DNA from: Alphaproteobacteria bacterium
GTDB taxonomy: Bacteria; Pseudomonadota; Alphaproteobacteria; Rhizobiales; Beijerinckiaceae
Assembly: GCA_009921785.1 (NCBI GenBank)
Contig: RFXE01000074.1
Coordinates: 1 to 8,190, forward strand
Length of the DNA: 8,190 nt
Direction: 5' to 3'
Under the pieces are notes generated by a model. The model saw only the letters and a list, made by a program, of their open reading frames with translations, was not told the DNA's origin and made no database searches. Within the stretch, counting starts at the first letter, position 1; the number at the start of each line of letters is the position of its first letter. A program made the position numbers and the translations under genes. Positions 1-7,296 of this stretch are shown here, piece by piece.

Positions 1-314
1 CACAACTTCCGATAGTCCTTGGAGCTGGAAATACGGCTCCTGTCGCCGCTTTAGCGCCCATGTCGGGGGTAACCGATGTGAGCATGCGGCGCATTGCGCG
101 CCGTTTTGGCGCTTCTTTCGTCGTTTCCGAGATGGTGGCGTCGGACGACTATGTCCGAGGCTCCGAGGAAAGCCGCGTGCGCGCAGAGGGCGAGGGGATT
201 GATTGCCACATTGTGCAGCTTGCCGGACGGGATCCCCAATGGATGGCGGAAGCCGCCAAATTGGCCGAGGCGTCGGGTGCCCACGTCATCGATATTAATA
301 TGGGTTGCCCCGCG

Positions 315-324
315 AAGATCTTTG
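315..324 (+). other. Deletion/frameshift junction inside dusB
   Basis: Upstream of here the DusB frame uses codons starting at 312 (GCG) and 315 (AAG), giving PAK. Downstream the conserved frame resumes with TTG CCA GTC at 322-330, giving LPV, one frame further. The join falls within AAGATCTTTG. About 86 nt of the normally very conserved segment after GCPAK is missing, and 86 is not a multiple of three, which explains the frame change. The size is estimated from the remembered length of homologues, not from an alignment. Confidence 0.75.
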
Positions 325-900
325 CCAGTCACCGTCAAGATGCGGTTAGGCTGGGATGACGGATCATTAAACGCGCCTGAACTTGCGCGCCGCGCGGAAG
401 CGCACGGTGTCGCCTGGATTACGGTTCACGGGCGTACTCGCTGCCAATTCTACAAAGGCCAAGCGGATTGGAACGCGATAGCGGTCGTTAAAAATGCCGT
501 ATCATTGCCTGTGATTGCGAATGGCGATTGCCAAAGCTTATCCGACGCGAAGGCAATTCTCTCAGCCTCAAGTGCAGATGGCGTGATGATTGGTCGCGCA
601 GCATTAGGGCAGCCTTGGTTGGTCGGGCAAATCGCAAAAGCGCTTGCAGGCGAGGTCTATATCGAAACACCTATTGAGCATCGCCAAGAAGCCGTTTCCG
701 AACATTATGATGATTTGTTGTCTCTCTTCGGAATCGAGACAGGCATTCGCCATGCACGCAAACATCTTGCGGCCTATCTTGATGATGCGGTCTCTCTTGG
801 CGCTCAATGGTCTGATGCCGAACGTTTGGAGCTGCTGACTTCGCAAGATCATCATGTGGTTACAAAGCAACTTGCTCGGCTTTATCGCACGATTGACCGG

Positions 901-907
901 AAGGAGG
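901..907 (+). promoter_or_regulatory. Strong Shine-Dalgarno sequence for ntrB
   Basis: AAGGAGG, a near-perfect anti-16S match, lies inside the last dusB codons, 4 nt before the ATG at 912. It fixes the ntrB start and may allow ntrB to be translated independently of the interrupted dusB upstream. Confidence 0.8.
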
Positions 908-911
908 CGGC

Positions 912-2054
912 ATGACAGCGCTCCTGAAAACGGTGAACACGATGCCGGCAGCAGAGGCGCGCTCAGACGCGATTTTAAATGCGCTGCCTTTGCCGGTGAT
1001 CGTCATCGACAAAGACAACCGCATTGTTGAAGCGAATTTGGCAGCGCAAGCTTTTCTGCAAATGAGCGCGTCGATGTTGAGCCGCTTCACGCTTGCTGAA
1101 CTTGTACCCTTCGGATCGCCTGTTCTGTCTATGGTTGAAGCTGTGCGCACGCATGGCGGCAGCATGAGCGAATATCGTGTTGATGTCGGAACCCCGCGCA
1201 TCGGGCAGGATAAGATTGTCGATCTCTATGCGACGCCGTCGACGGATCAGCCGGGCGACATCGTAATTATGCTTCAAGAAAAGACAATTGCTGAAAAAAT
1301 AGACAGGCAATTGAGCCATCGCGGCGCTGCTCGGTCGATTTCGGCGATGGGTTCTATGCTCGCTCATGAGATCAAAAATCCGCTCTCGGGCATCCGCGGC
1401 GCGGCGCAATTATTAGAAGCGACCGTTGAGGAGTCCGACCGCGATTTGCTCCGCTTAATTTGCGATGAGACGGATCGCATCGTGAAGCTCGTAGAACGTT
1501 TCGAAGATTTCTCTGATGAGCGTCCGGTTGAGCGTGAGCCTGTGAATATTCACAGTGTGCTCGAACATGTGAAACGCCTCGCAACCTCAGGATTCGCCCG
1601 TCACATAAGGTTTAATGAGACTTATGACCCGTCATTGCCGCCAATCAGTGGCAGTCGCGATCAACTCATTCAGGTGTTTTTAAATTTGGTCAAAAATGCT
1701 GCTGAGGCGATTGGAGCGGATGCTGTTGATGGCACAATTGAATTATCCACCGCGTTTCGTCCGGGCGTAAAAATCGCAACACCCGGGTCGCGTGAACGGA
1801 TCGCATTGCCGCTTGAAATCACCGTCAAGGATAATGGTCCGGGCGTACCCCACGATATCGTACAAACGCTTTTTGATCCCTTTGTCACAACCAAGTCCAC
1901 CGGGTCTGGCCTCGGTCTTGCTTTGGTATCGAAGATCATCCGCGATCATGGGGGCATTGTCGAATGCGACTCGCTTCCGCGGCGCACGGTGTTCAGAGTT
2001 CTCTTGTCTATGCATTCAGCACGCGATGGCCGGCGTGCAGAAATTGATGGTTAA
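912..2054 (+). CDS. ntrB: Nitrogen regulation sensor histidine kinase NtrB (NRII)
   Basis: NtrB is the cytoplasmic kinase/phosphatase of NtrC; in the family, the PII protein controls the switch between the two activities according to nitrogen status. The 380-residue length is typical. There is no membrane segment. A PAS domain spans roughly residues 15-125. The dimerisation/phosphotransfer helix carries the phospho-acceptor His152 in MLAHEIKNPLSGIRGAAQLL. The ATPase domain shows the N box with Asn262 (LNLVKNAAEAI), the G1 box DNGPGVP (307-313), the F box LFDPFVTT (320-327) and the G2 box GSGLGL (331-336). All catalytic motifs are intact. The start ATG overlaps the dusB stop (ATGA) and follows AAGGAGG at 901-907. 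ntrC begins 3 nt after the stop, so the two are co-transcribed and probably translationally coupled. The promoter is likely upstream of dusB, outside the window. Confidence 0.97.
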   Translation: MTALLKTVNTMPAAEARSDAILNALPLPVIVIDKDNRIVEANLAAQAFLQMSASMLSRFTLAELVPFGSPVLSMVEAVRTHGGSMSEYRVDVGTPRIGQDKIVDLYATPSTDQPGDIVIMLQEKTIAEKIDRQLSHRGAARSISAMGSMLAHEIKNPLSGIRGAAQLLEATVEESDRDLLRLICDETDRIVKLVERFEDFSDERPVEREPVNIHSVLEHVKRLATSGFARHIRFNETYDPSLPPISGSRDQLIQVFLNLVKNAAEAIGADAVDGTIELSTAFRPGVKIATPGSRERIALPLEITVKDNGPGVPHDIVQTLFDPFVTTKSTGSGLGLALVSKIIRDHGGIVECDSLPRRTVFRVLLSMHSARDGRRAEIDG

Positions 2055-2057
2055 GTG

Positions 2058-3500
2058 ATGGCGAACGGGACAATTCTTGTTGCGGATGATGATGCCGCAA
2101 TCCGGACGGTGCTCAATCAAGCTTTGGGGCGCGCGGGCTACGACGTGCGTGTCACAGGGCAAGCCTCGACCCTTTGGCGGTGGATTTCCGAAGGACAGGG
2201 CGATCTTGTTGTTACCGATGTAGTGATGCCAGACGAAAACGCCTTTGATCTTTTGCCAAGAATAAAGAAACTTCGTCCCGATCTTCCGATCATTGTGATG
2301 AGCGCGCAGAATACATTCATGACCGCCATACGCGCGTCTGAACGTGGCGCCTATGAATATCTACCAAAGCCATTTGATCTTAAGGAACTTCTTGCTGTCA
2401 TTGGTCGCGCGTTGACGCGCCCGCGAGAGATCGTTCGACCACACGCTGATGCCACAACCGAAGATATTCCGCTCGTTGGTCGTTCACCCGCGATGCAGGA
2501 ACTTTACCGGTCGATGGCGCGCTTGATGTCAACGGATCTCACCGTGATGATCAATGGTGAATCTGGCACGGGTAAAGAACTCGTCGCCCGCGCATTGCAT
2601 GACTATGGCAAACGGCGCAATGGTCCTTTTGTTGCCGTCAATATGGCAGCCATTCCGCGCGATCTCATTGAGAGCGAGTTGTTCGGTCACGAGAAGGGAT
2701 CATTCACCGGTGCTGTTAGCCGTGCGACTGGTCGTTTCGAGCAAGCTGAAGGCGGCACGCTCTTTCTCGATGAAATTGGCGATATGCCAATGGAAGCGCA
2801 AACGCGTTTGCTACGCGTCTTACAAGAGGGCGAATATACAAGCATCGGCGGTCGATCGTCGATCAAGACGGATGTGCGCATCATCGCCGCGACGAATAAG
2901 GATTTACGTCAAGCTATTCAGCAAGGGCTTTTCCGCGAAGATTTGTTCTTCCGTCTAAATGTCGTGCCGTTGCGTTTGCCACCACTACGTGAACGTATCG
3001 AAGATCTTCCCGATCTCGTTCGGCATTTCTTTACGCTCGCTGAAAAAGAAGGTTTGCCTAAAAAGCAAATCGACTCGGCTGCTCTTGAACGTTTGAAGCG
3101 GCACCGTTGGCCGGGCAATGTGCGCGAGCTTGAAAATATGATCCGCCGTCTTGCTGCCTTATCGCCGCAAGAAACGATTACCGAACCTTTGGTGGCGGCG
3201 GAGTTAACCGAGGTACCCCAAAACGCCTCTCCAGACGCACCCGCTGCGCCACCGAAGAGCTTGATGGAGTCAGTCGAACTCCATCTTGATTCCTATTTTG
3301 CTAAATTTAAAGGGGAATTACCGCCTCCAGGCCTTTACCATCGAATCCTCAGGGAAGTTGAGGAGCCGTTGATCAATGCCACCCTTGCAGCCACACGTGG
3401 TAATCAAATCAAAGCGGCCGAACTTTTAGGCGTTAATCGCAATACGTTGCGTAAAAAGATCAAAGACCTCGATCTTAGGATCATCCGGACCCTGCGCTAG
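2058..3500 (+). CDS. ntrC: Nitrogen regulation response regulator NtrC (NRI), sigma-54-dependent activator
   Basis: NtrC, when phosphorylated by NtrB, oligomerises at enhancer sites and remodels sigma-54 RNA polymerase to switch on nitrogen-assimilation genes. Numbered from the ATG at 2058 (480 residues), the receiver domain (about 5-115) has the acidic pocket DDD and the phospho-acceptor Asp54 in VVTDVVMPDENAF, with Lys104 in LPKPF. The AAA+ domain (about 137-365) has Walker A GESGTGKE (167-174), the sigma-54 contact loop GSFTGA (214-219), Walker B LFLDE (235-239) and arginine-finger candidates Arg293 and Arg299. The C-terminal Fis-type helix-turn-helix is at about 448-469 (GNQIKAAELLGVNRNTLRKK). 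The loop has Ser where GAFTGA is usual. An in-frame GTG one codon earlier (2055) directly abuts the ntrB stop. I prefer the ATG because it puts the phospho-site at Asp54, as in enteric NtrC. No clear Shine-Dalgarno is visible, so translation may depend on coupling to ntrB. Confidence 0.97.
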   Translation: MANGTILVADDDAAIRTVLNQALGRAGYDVRVTGQASTLWRWISEGQGDLVVTDVVMPDENAFDLLPRIKKLRPDLPIIVMSAQNTFMTAIRASERGAYEYLPKPFDLKELLAVIGRALTRPREIVRPHADATTEDIPLVGRSPAMQELYRSMARLMSTDLTVMINGESGTGKELVARALHDYGKRRNGPFVAVNMAAIPRDLIESELFGHEKGSFTGAVSRATGRFEQAEGGTLFLDEIGDMPMEAQTRLLRVLQEGEYTSIGGRSSIKTDVRIIAATNKDLRQAIQQGLFREDLFFRLNVVPLRLPPLRERIEDLPDLVRHFFTLAEKEGLPKKQIDSAALERLKRHRWPGNVRELENMIRRLAALSPQETITEPLVAAELTEVPQNASPDAPAAPPKSLMESVELHLDSYFAKFKGELPPPGLYHRILREVEEPLINATLAATRGNQIKAAELLGVNRNTLRKKIKDLDLRIIRTLR

Positions 3501-3541
3501 CGCCGACAGCCTCTATTTTTCAGTTGCTTATCGCCACTGTT

Positions 3542-3562
3542 GCACTATTGCATCAGTAGTGC
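3542..3562 (+). repeat. Short inverted repeat in the ntrC-ntrY gap (GCACTA-N9-TAGTGC)
   Basis: Perfect 6-bp arms GCACTA (3542-3547) and TAGTGC (3557-3562) flank TTGCATCAG. One further wobble pair is possible on each side (3541/3563 and 3548/3556). It lies 40 nt before the ntrY ATG and about 27 nt before its ribosome binding site. The outer GCAC/GTGC elements resemble halves of an NtrC box, but they are 13 nt apart rather than the usual 7, so this is not a standard NtrC site. It could be an operator for another regulator or a leader hairpin. There is no U-run, so it is not a terminator. Confidence 0.4.
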
Positions 3563-3589
3563 GCGTGGCTTTACGCTGGCGGGGTTTTC

Positions 3590-3594
3590 GGGAG
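3590..3594 (+). promoter_or_regulatory. Shine-Dalgarno sequence that fixes the ntrY start
   Basis: GGGAG lies 8 nt before the ATG at 3603, an ideal spacing. The alternative upstream in-frame TTG at 3540 has no comparable site, so the ATG is chosen as the ntrY start. Confidence 0.7.
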
Positions 3595-3602
3595 TTACAA
3601 CC

Positions 3603-5837
3603 ATGGCATTGATGCGGTTCTCGGCGCGGGAGCCTGTTGAGGGGCGTCGCACCGGTATCCGGCTGTCATCGTTCTGGCGCAGCTTCCTTGGCGTTGCGAC
3701 GGTTATCCTTGCTTTGCTTTCGGCCATGGCCACATTTCTGGTACTGGCGAATTTTGTACCCGTGGTGCCCACGCGCGACGTTGTCACAACGCTCTTTGCA
3801 ATCAACGGATTTCTCATTGCCGTTCTTTTGGTAGTGATCGGCTTTGAAGCATCGCGTTTGATTTCAGCGCGGCGGAGGGGGCAGGCGGCCGCAGCGCTTC
3901 ATGTTCGTATCGTCGGTCTCTTTGCTTTTGTAGCGACCGCACCCGCCATTCTCGTTGCCGTTGTCGGCTGGCTCACGCTTGAGCGTGGAATTGACGTTTC
4001 ATTCTCGGGGCAGATCAAAGAACTTTTGCAAACATCAGTGGGCGTTGCGCGCGCGTATCAGGAATTCCAATGTCGCTCGATCGGGCGCGAGGTTCGCTTA
4101 ATGGCGGCCGATTTAGGAAGGGCACGTCCTGTCTATGATGAGAACCGTGAAGTCTTTCGCGAGTTCATGCGGTCGCGCTCTTACTTTCTCGGATTCTTCG
4201 TTGCTATCTTGATGAAAGAAAATACGTCTATCACTGAACGGATCGATAATGTCGCCTTACCGGATTTGATGCTTCCTAAAGATGAAGAATTTGCTGCAGC
4301 CAATGAATCCTCAGATGGCATTTGTCTGTTTCAGGAAACAAGCAATATTTTTAGGGCGCTTGTGAAAGTACCTGGTTTTGATGACGAATATCTACTTGTC
4401 GCGCGCACAATTGATCCGAAAGCGCTTCAATTCCCGCAACAAGCCGAACTCGCAGCACGTTATTATGATGCGTTGGCCGAACAGAAACTTGGCGTTCAGA
4501 TCGCATTTGCCAGTATGTATGCCTTGATCTCGGTGATTTTACTGCTTTCTGCAGTTTGGGTTGGATTAAGTTTTGCCAATTGGCTCGTTGCCCCAATCAG
4601 CCGATTGATTTTTGCGACCGACCAAGTTGCGGGCGGCAATTATTCTGTCCGCGTTCCTGTCGCGACGCGTGAAGGCGATTTGGCGCATCTGAGTGATACG
4701 TTCAATAAAATGACGGAAGAACTTGGTCGACAAACAGATGGCTTACAAAAAGCCAATGTGACTATGGATAAACGTCGTCGCTTTACTGAAGCCGTATTGT
4801 CAGGTGTGTCCGCAGGTGTCATCGGTCTTGACGGCGCGGGGCGCGTAACGTTGCTCAATCCATCTGCCGAGCAATTGCTTGATCGGGATCTTCATTCGCT
4901 TGAAGGAAAGAAACTGGTCGAGGAGATACCAGCTTTTAAAGATATTTTTCCTGAGGATTTCAGTGACCTTAGTCGACCACTTCAGGGTCAAATTTCAATC
5001 GGTACAGCAGAACGGGAACGAACACTTACCGTTCGCGTGACTATTGAACAGGAAAGCGATGAGCGTGGCGGTGTTATTGTAACGCTTGATGACATTACCG
5101 ATCTTGTCACAGCTCAACGCACGTCCGCTTGGGCTGATGTTGCGCGGCGTATTGCGCATGAAATCAAAAATCCGTTGACGCCGATTCAACTTTCCGCTGA
5201 ACGCATTCGCCGCAAATATGGCAAAATTATTCTCGAAGACCGTGAAGTCTTTGATCAATGTACTGATACGATCATTCGGCAGGTTGATGATATCAAGCGT
5301 ATGGTCGATGAGTTTTCTTCCTTCGCGCGCATGCCGAAACCTTTGCTTGATCGCGAAGACGTTGTGACCGTCATTCGCCAAGTTCTATTCCTGATGCGTG
5401 TCGGAAATCCTGAAATCCAATTTTCAGAACATATTCCCCAAACGCGTGTTGTCACTGATTTCGATCGTCGTTTGATTGCACAGGCACTCACCAATATTGT
5501 TAAAAACGCAACGGAAGCGATTGCAGCCGTGCCAGTTGAAGAGCGAGGAAAGGCGGCAATCGATGTTTCGCTAACCTTTGATAAGCCCGGGATGGTCGCC
5601 ATTGATATTATCGACAATGGAAAAGGTTTTCCTGCCGAAGCACGACAAAGACTGCTTGAACCTTACATGACAACGCGGGCAGGGGGCACGGGTCTAGGCT
5701 TAGCGATTGTGGGAAAGATTCTTGAGGACCATGGTGGCGGCGTTGAATTGCTCGATCGCCCTGATGGTAAAAGAGGAGCTTGTGTGAGATTGTTCTTCCC
5801 GCTTGATCAGGGCCAATCAGGATCTGACAAATCATGA
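3603..5837 (+). CDS. ntrY: Membrane-bound sensor histidine kinase NtrY
   Basis: NtrY is the inner-membrane partner kinase of NtrX; in alphaproteobacteria the pair has been linked to nitrogen metabolism and to redox/oxygen responses. The 744-residue product starts at an ATG with GGGAG 8 nt upstream. Three hydrophobic segments lie near residues 24-53, 62-85 and 102-124. An extracytoplasmic sensor region (about 130-295) follows, then a fourth segment (about 298-326). The cytoplasmic part has a HAMP linker (about 320-376) and a PAS domain (about 390-500) containing AGVIGLDGAGRVTLLNPSA. The phospho-acceptor His519 lies in RRIAHEIKNPLTPIQLSAER. The ATPase domain shows N box Asn635 (NIVKNATEAI), G1 box IDNGKGFP (Asp671) and G2 box GGTGLG (694-699). 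All catalytic motifs are intact. It follows ntrC after 102 nt and overlaps ntrX by ATGA, so the two are coupled. A separate promoter in the gap is possible but I cannot identify one. Confidence 0.96.
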   Translation: MALMRFSAREPVEGRRTGIRLSSFWRSFLGVATVILALLSAMATFLVLANFVPVVPTRDVVTTLFAINGFLIAVLLVVIGFEASRLISARRRGQAAAALHVRIVGLFAFVATAPAILVAVVGWLTLERGIDVSFSGQIKELLQTSVGVARAYQEFQCRSIGREVRLMAADLGRARPVYDENREVFREFMRSRSYFLGFFVAILMKENTSITERIDNVALPDLMLPKDEEFAAANESSDGICLFQETSNIFRALVKVPGFDDEYLLVARTIDPKALQFPQQAELAARYYDALAEQKLGVQIAFASMYALISVILLLSAVWVGLSFANWLVAPISRLIFATDQVAGGNYSVRVPVATREGDLAHLSDTFNKMTEELGRQTDGLQKANVTMDKRRRFTEAVLSGVSAGVIGLDGAGRVTLLNPSAEQLLDRDLHSLEGKKLVEEIPAFKDIFPEDFSDLSRPLQGQISIGTAERERTLTVRVTIEQESDERGGVIVTLDDITDLVTAQRTSAWADVARRIAHEIKNPLTPIQLSAERIRRKYGKIILEDREVFDQCTDTIIRQVDDIKRMVDEFSSFARMPKPLLDREDVVTVIRQVLFLMRVGNPEIQFSEHIPQTRVVTDFDRRLIAQALTNIVKNATEAIAAVPVEERGKAAIDVSLTFDKPGMVAIDIIDNGKGFPAEARQRLLEPYMTTRAGGTGLGLAIVGKILEDHGGGVELLDRPDGKRGACVRLFFPLDQGQSGSDKS

Positions 5838-7201
5838 GCGCCGATATTCTCATTGTTGATGACGAAGCCGACATCCGCAATCTTGTTGCCGGGATTCTTG
5901 AAGACGAAGGCTTTCAGTGTCGCACGGCCGCTGATGCTGATTCTGCTTTAGTCGAGATCGCCGCGCGTCGTCCCAATTTGATCTTTCTTGATATCTGGAT
6001 TCAAGGTTCGCGCTTGGATGGGTTGCAGTTGCTTGATCTTGTGAAAGAACAAAATCCTGATCTCCCCATCGTTATGATATCTGGTCATGGCAATGTTGAA
6101 ACGGCTGTCGCAGCCATTAAACGCGGTGCCTATGACTTTATCGAAAAGCCCTTTAAATCGGATCGCTTGTTGCTTGTTGCGGATAGGGCGCTTGAAACAT
6201 TCAAACTCAAACGTGAAGTCCGCGAACTGAGAATTCGTGCACCGAAATCCGCTGAGCTTATCGGTCAATCACAGCATGCGAGCCAATTGCGCCAGGCGAT
6301 CGAAAAGGTTGCCGCAACAAATGCACGTGTATTGATCTCGGGTCCATCTGGTTCGGGTAAGGAACTTGCGGCCCGCATGATCCACGTCTCTTCGGCACGT
6401 GCGGGCGGTCCGTTTGTTGTTTTGAATGCCGCAACGATAACGCCCGATTCTATGGAGACCGAACTCTTCGGCATCGAGAATAGTGGAACTGTACCTCAAC
6501 GCATCGGAGCGCTCGAAGAGGCCCATGGCGGCACGCTTCTTCTCGACGAAATCGCCGATATGCCGAAAGAGACACAAGGCAAAATCTTGCGTGTGCTTGT
6601 AGATCAATCCTTCCAGCGTGTGAATGGTTCGATCAAGGTTGAGGTCGATGTCCGGATTATTTCGTCGACAGCGCGCGATCTTGAGGCAGAAGTACGCACG
6701 GGCCGTTTTCGCGAAGATCTTCTTCATCGGTTGGCGGTCGTTCCTTTGCGCGTCCCCGCATTGGCTGATCGCCGTGAAGATATTCCTGAACTCGTTGCCC
6801 ATTTCATCGAAGATATTTGCGCATCAACCGGTCAGGTACCGCGAGAGATTGCTCCGGATGCAATGGCCGTTCTTCAGGCTCATGATTGGCCGGGCAATAT
6901 CAGGCAGTTGCGCAACAGCGTGGAGCGAATGCTGATCCTTGCCGGCGGAGAGGCTGACGCACCTATTACAGTCGACCTCCTGCCATCTGACGTCGGCGCC
7001 TCTGCACCTGCTATGGCCGGCGGCCAAGGTGGCGAAAAACTTCTTGCCTTGCCACTTCGGGAGGCGCGTGAGCTCTTTGAACGGGACTATCTGCTCGCGC
7101 AGATTGCCCGCTTTGGGCACAATGTTTCTCGCACCGCTGAATTCGTCGGCATGGAACGTTCGGCCCTACACCGGAAACTCAAATCGCTCGGGATCGATTG
7201 A
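5834..7201 (+). CDS. ntrX: Response regulator NtrX (NtrC-like, without GAFTGA loop)
   Basis: NtrX receives phosphate from NtrY and controls target promoters. The 455-residue protein has a receiver domain (about 3-120) with the acidic pair at Asp9/Asp10, phospho-acceptor Asp53 (IFLDIW) and Lys105 (IEKPF). Its AAA+ domain (about 140-370) has Walker A GPSGSGKE (170-177) and Walker B LLLDE (235-239). The Fis-type helix-turn-helix is at about 428-450 (GHNVSRTAEFVGMERSALHRK). Where NtrC has GSFTGA, NtrX reads FGIENSGTVPQRIGALEEA, about 3 residues shorter and with no GAFTGA. It therefore should not open sigma-54 complexes. This is the known form of alphaproteobacterial NtrX, thought to act on sigma-70-type promoters. 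The ATG overlaps the ntrY stop, with a weak AGGA at 5819-5822. The gene closes the ntr cluster, and hfq follows after 123 nt. Confidence 0.96.
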   Translation: MSADILIVDDEADIRNLVAGILEDEGFQCRTAADADSALVEIAARRPNLIFLDIWIQGSRLDGLQLLDLVKEQNPDLPIVMISGHGNVETAVAAIKRGAYDFIEKPFKSDRLLLVADRALETFKLKREVRELRIRAPKSAELIGQSQHASQLRQAIEKVAATNARVLISGPSGSGKELAARMIHVSSARAGGPFVVLNAATITPDSMETELFGIENSGTVPQRIGALEEAHGGTLLLDEIADMPKETQGKILRVLVDQSFQRVNGSIKVEVDVRIISSTARDLEAEVRTGRFREDLLHRLAVVPLRVPALADRREDIPELVAHFIEDICASTGQVPREIAPDAMAVLQAHDWPGNIRQLRNSVERMLILAGGEADAPITVDLLPSDVGASAPAMAGGQGGEKLLALPLREARELFERDYLLAQIARFGHNVSRTAEFVGMERSALHRKLKSLGID

Positions 7202-7273
7202 ATCTTGAGCTAAGGGCCACTATCTGTTTTCATAGGTGAAGTGGTGCGGGACTGAAACTCAAATTCAATACCG

Positions 7274-7286
7274 TCTTAAATTAAGA
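7274..7286 (+). repeat. AT-rich palindrome upstream of hfq (TCTTAA-A-TTAAGA)
   Basis: The perfect 6-bp arms TCTTAA (7274-7279) and TTAAGA (7281-7286) share a one-base centre. It lies 38 nt before the hfq start, in the ntrX-hfq gap, where the hfq promoter is expected. It could be an operator or could overlap a -10 element (TTAAAT at 7276-7281). In an AT-rich gap a palindrome of this size can arise by chance. I see no convincing -35/-10 pair around it. Confidence 0.3.
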
Positions 7287-7296
7287 GTCCGGATTA

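Larger units (their letters stand above)
1..915 (+). pseudogene. dusB: tRNA-dihydrouridine synthase DusB (NifR3), 5'-partial and frameshifted by an internal deletion
   Basis: DusB is an FMN-dependent enzyme that reduces uridine to dihydrouridine in tRNA, using NADPH. The reading frame is open from the left edge (first whole codon at 3), so the true start is upstream. The ATG at 60 is only the Met inside the family motif APMSGVTD. The N-terminal part runs to the catalytic motif INMGCPAK (codons 294-317, Cys at 306-308). It then loses frame and stops at TGA 357-359. The rest of the protein continues in the +1 frame from about 322 (LPVTVKMRLGWDD), with the Lys of VKMRLGW, then HGRTR, ANGD, MIGRAALGQPW and HARKHL, to TGA 913-915. 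Compared with rhizobial NifR3 as I remember it, about 31 codons (the KVTGG..GSALM segment and following helix) are replaced by 7 nt, a loss of about 86 nt. The remainder shows no further decay. dusB normally heads the ntrBC operon, as here. A sequencing or assembly error is the main alternative to a true pseudogene. Confidence 0.85.

Noticed and set aside
315..330. Programmed +1 ribosomal frameshifting that would rescue dusB
   Set aside because: About 29 conserved residues are missing as well as the frame, no family precedent is known to me, and no typical slippery site with a stimulator is visible.
60..359. A complete 99-residue small protein
   Set aside because: The ATG at 60 is the internal Met of the DusB APMSGVTD motif, with conserved coding sequence continuing upstream to the window edge. 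The 3' end after 317 is out-of-frame reading past the deletion.
94..915. A complete 273-residue DusB starting at ATG 94
   Set aside because: The first 75 or so residues are an out-of-frame shadow of the true DusB N-terminus. Only the part from about 322 matches the family.
2055..2057. GTG as the ntrC start
   Set aside because: It is possible, but the adjacent ATG at 2058 is a better start codon and gives the canonical Asp54 phospho-site number. The difference is a single residue.
3566..3580. Sigma-54-like promoter (TGGCTT-N5-TGGC) before ntrY
   Set aside because: The GG/GC spacing fits, but the other consensus bases do not. The predicted transcript start would fall on the ntrY ribosome binding site.
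3540..3602. TTG at 3540 as the ntrY start, adding 21 residues
   Set aside because: It has no good ribosome binding site, and the extra residues do not resemble an NtrY N-terminus. The ATG at 3603 has GGGAG at ideal spacing.
3501..3602. Classical NtrC enhancer box (TGCACC-N5-GGTGCA type)
   Set aside because: Only isolated GCAC and GTGC elements occur, with the wrong spacing.
6269..6802. Minus-strand reading frame of 177 codons opposite ntrX, and similar antisense frames opposite ntrB (975-1409) and ntrY (4995-5381)
   Set aside because: They lie entirely inside strongly recognised plus-strand genes, show no recognisable domains, and are expected shadows of the coding strand.
7217..7244. Intrinsic terminator after ntrX (CCACT...AGTGG)
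   Set aside because: The stem is only 5 bp with a long loop, and no T-run follows it.
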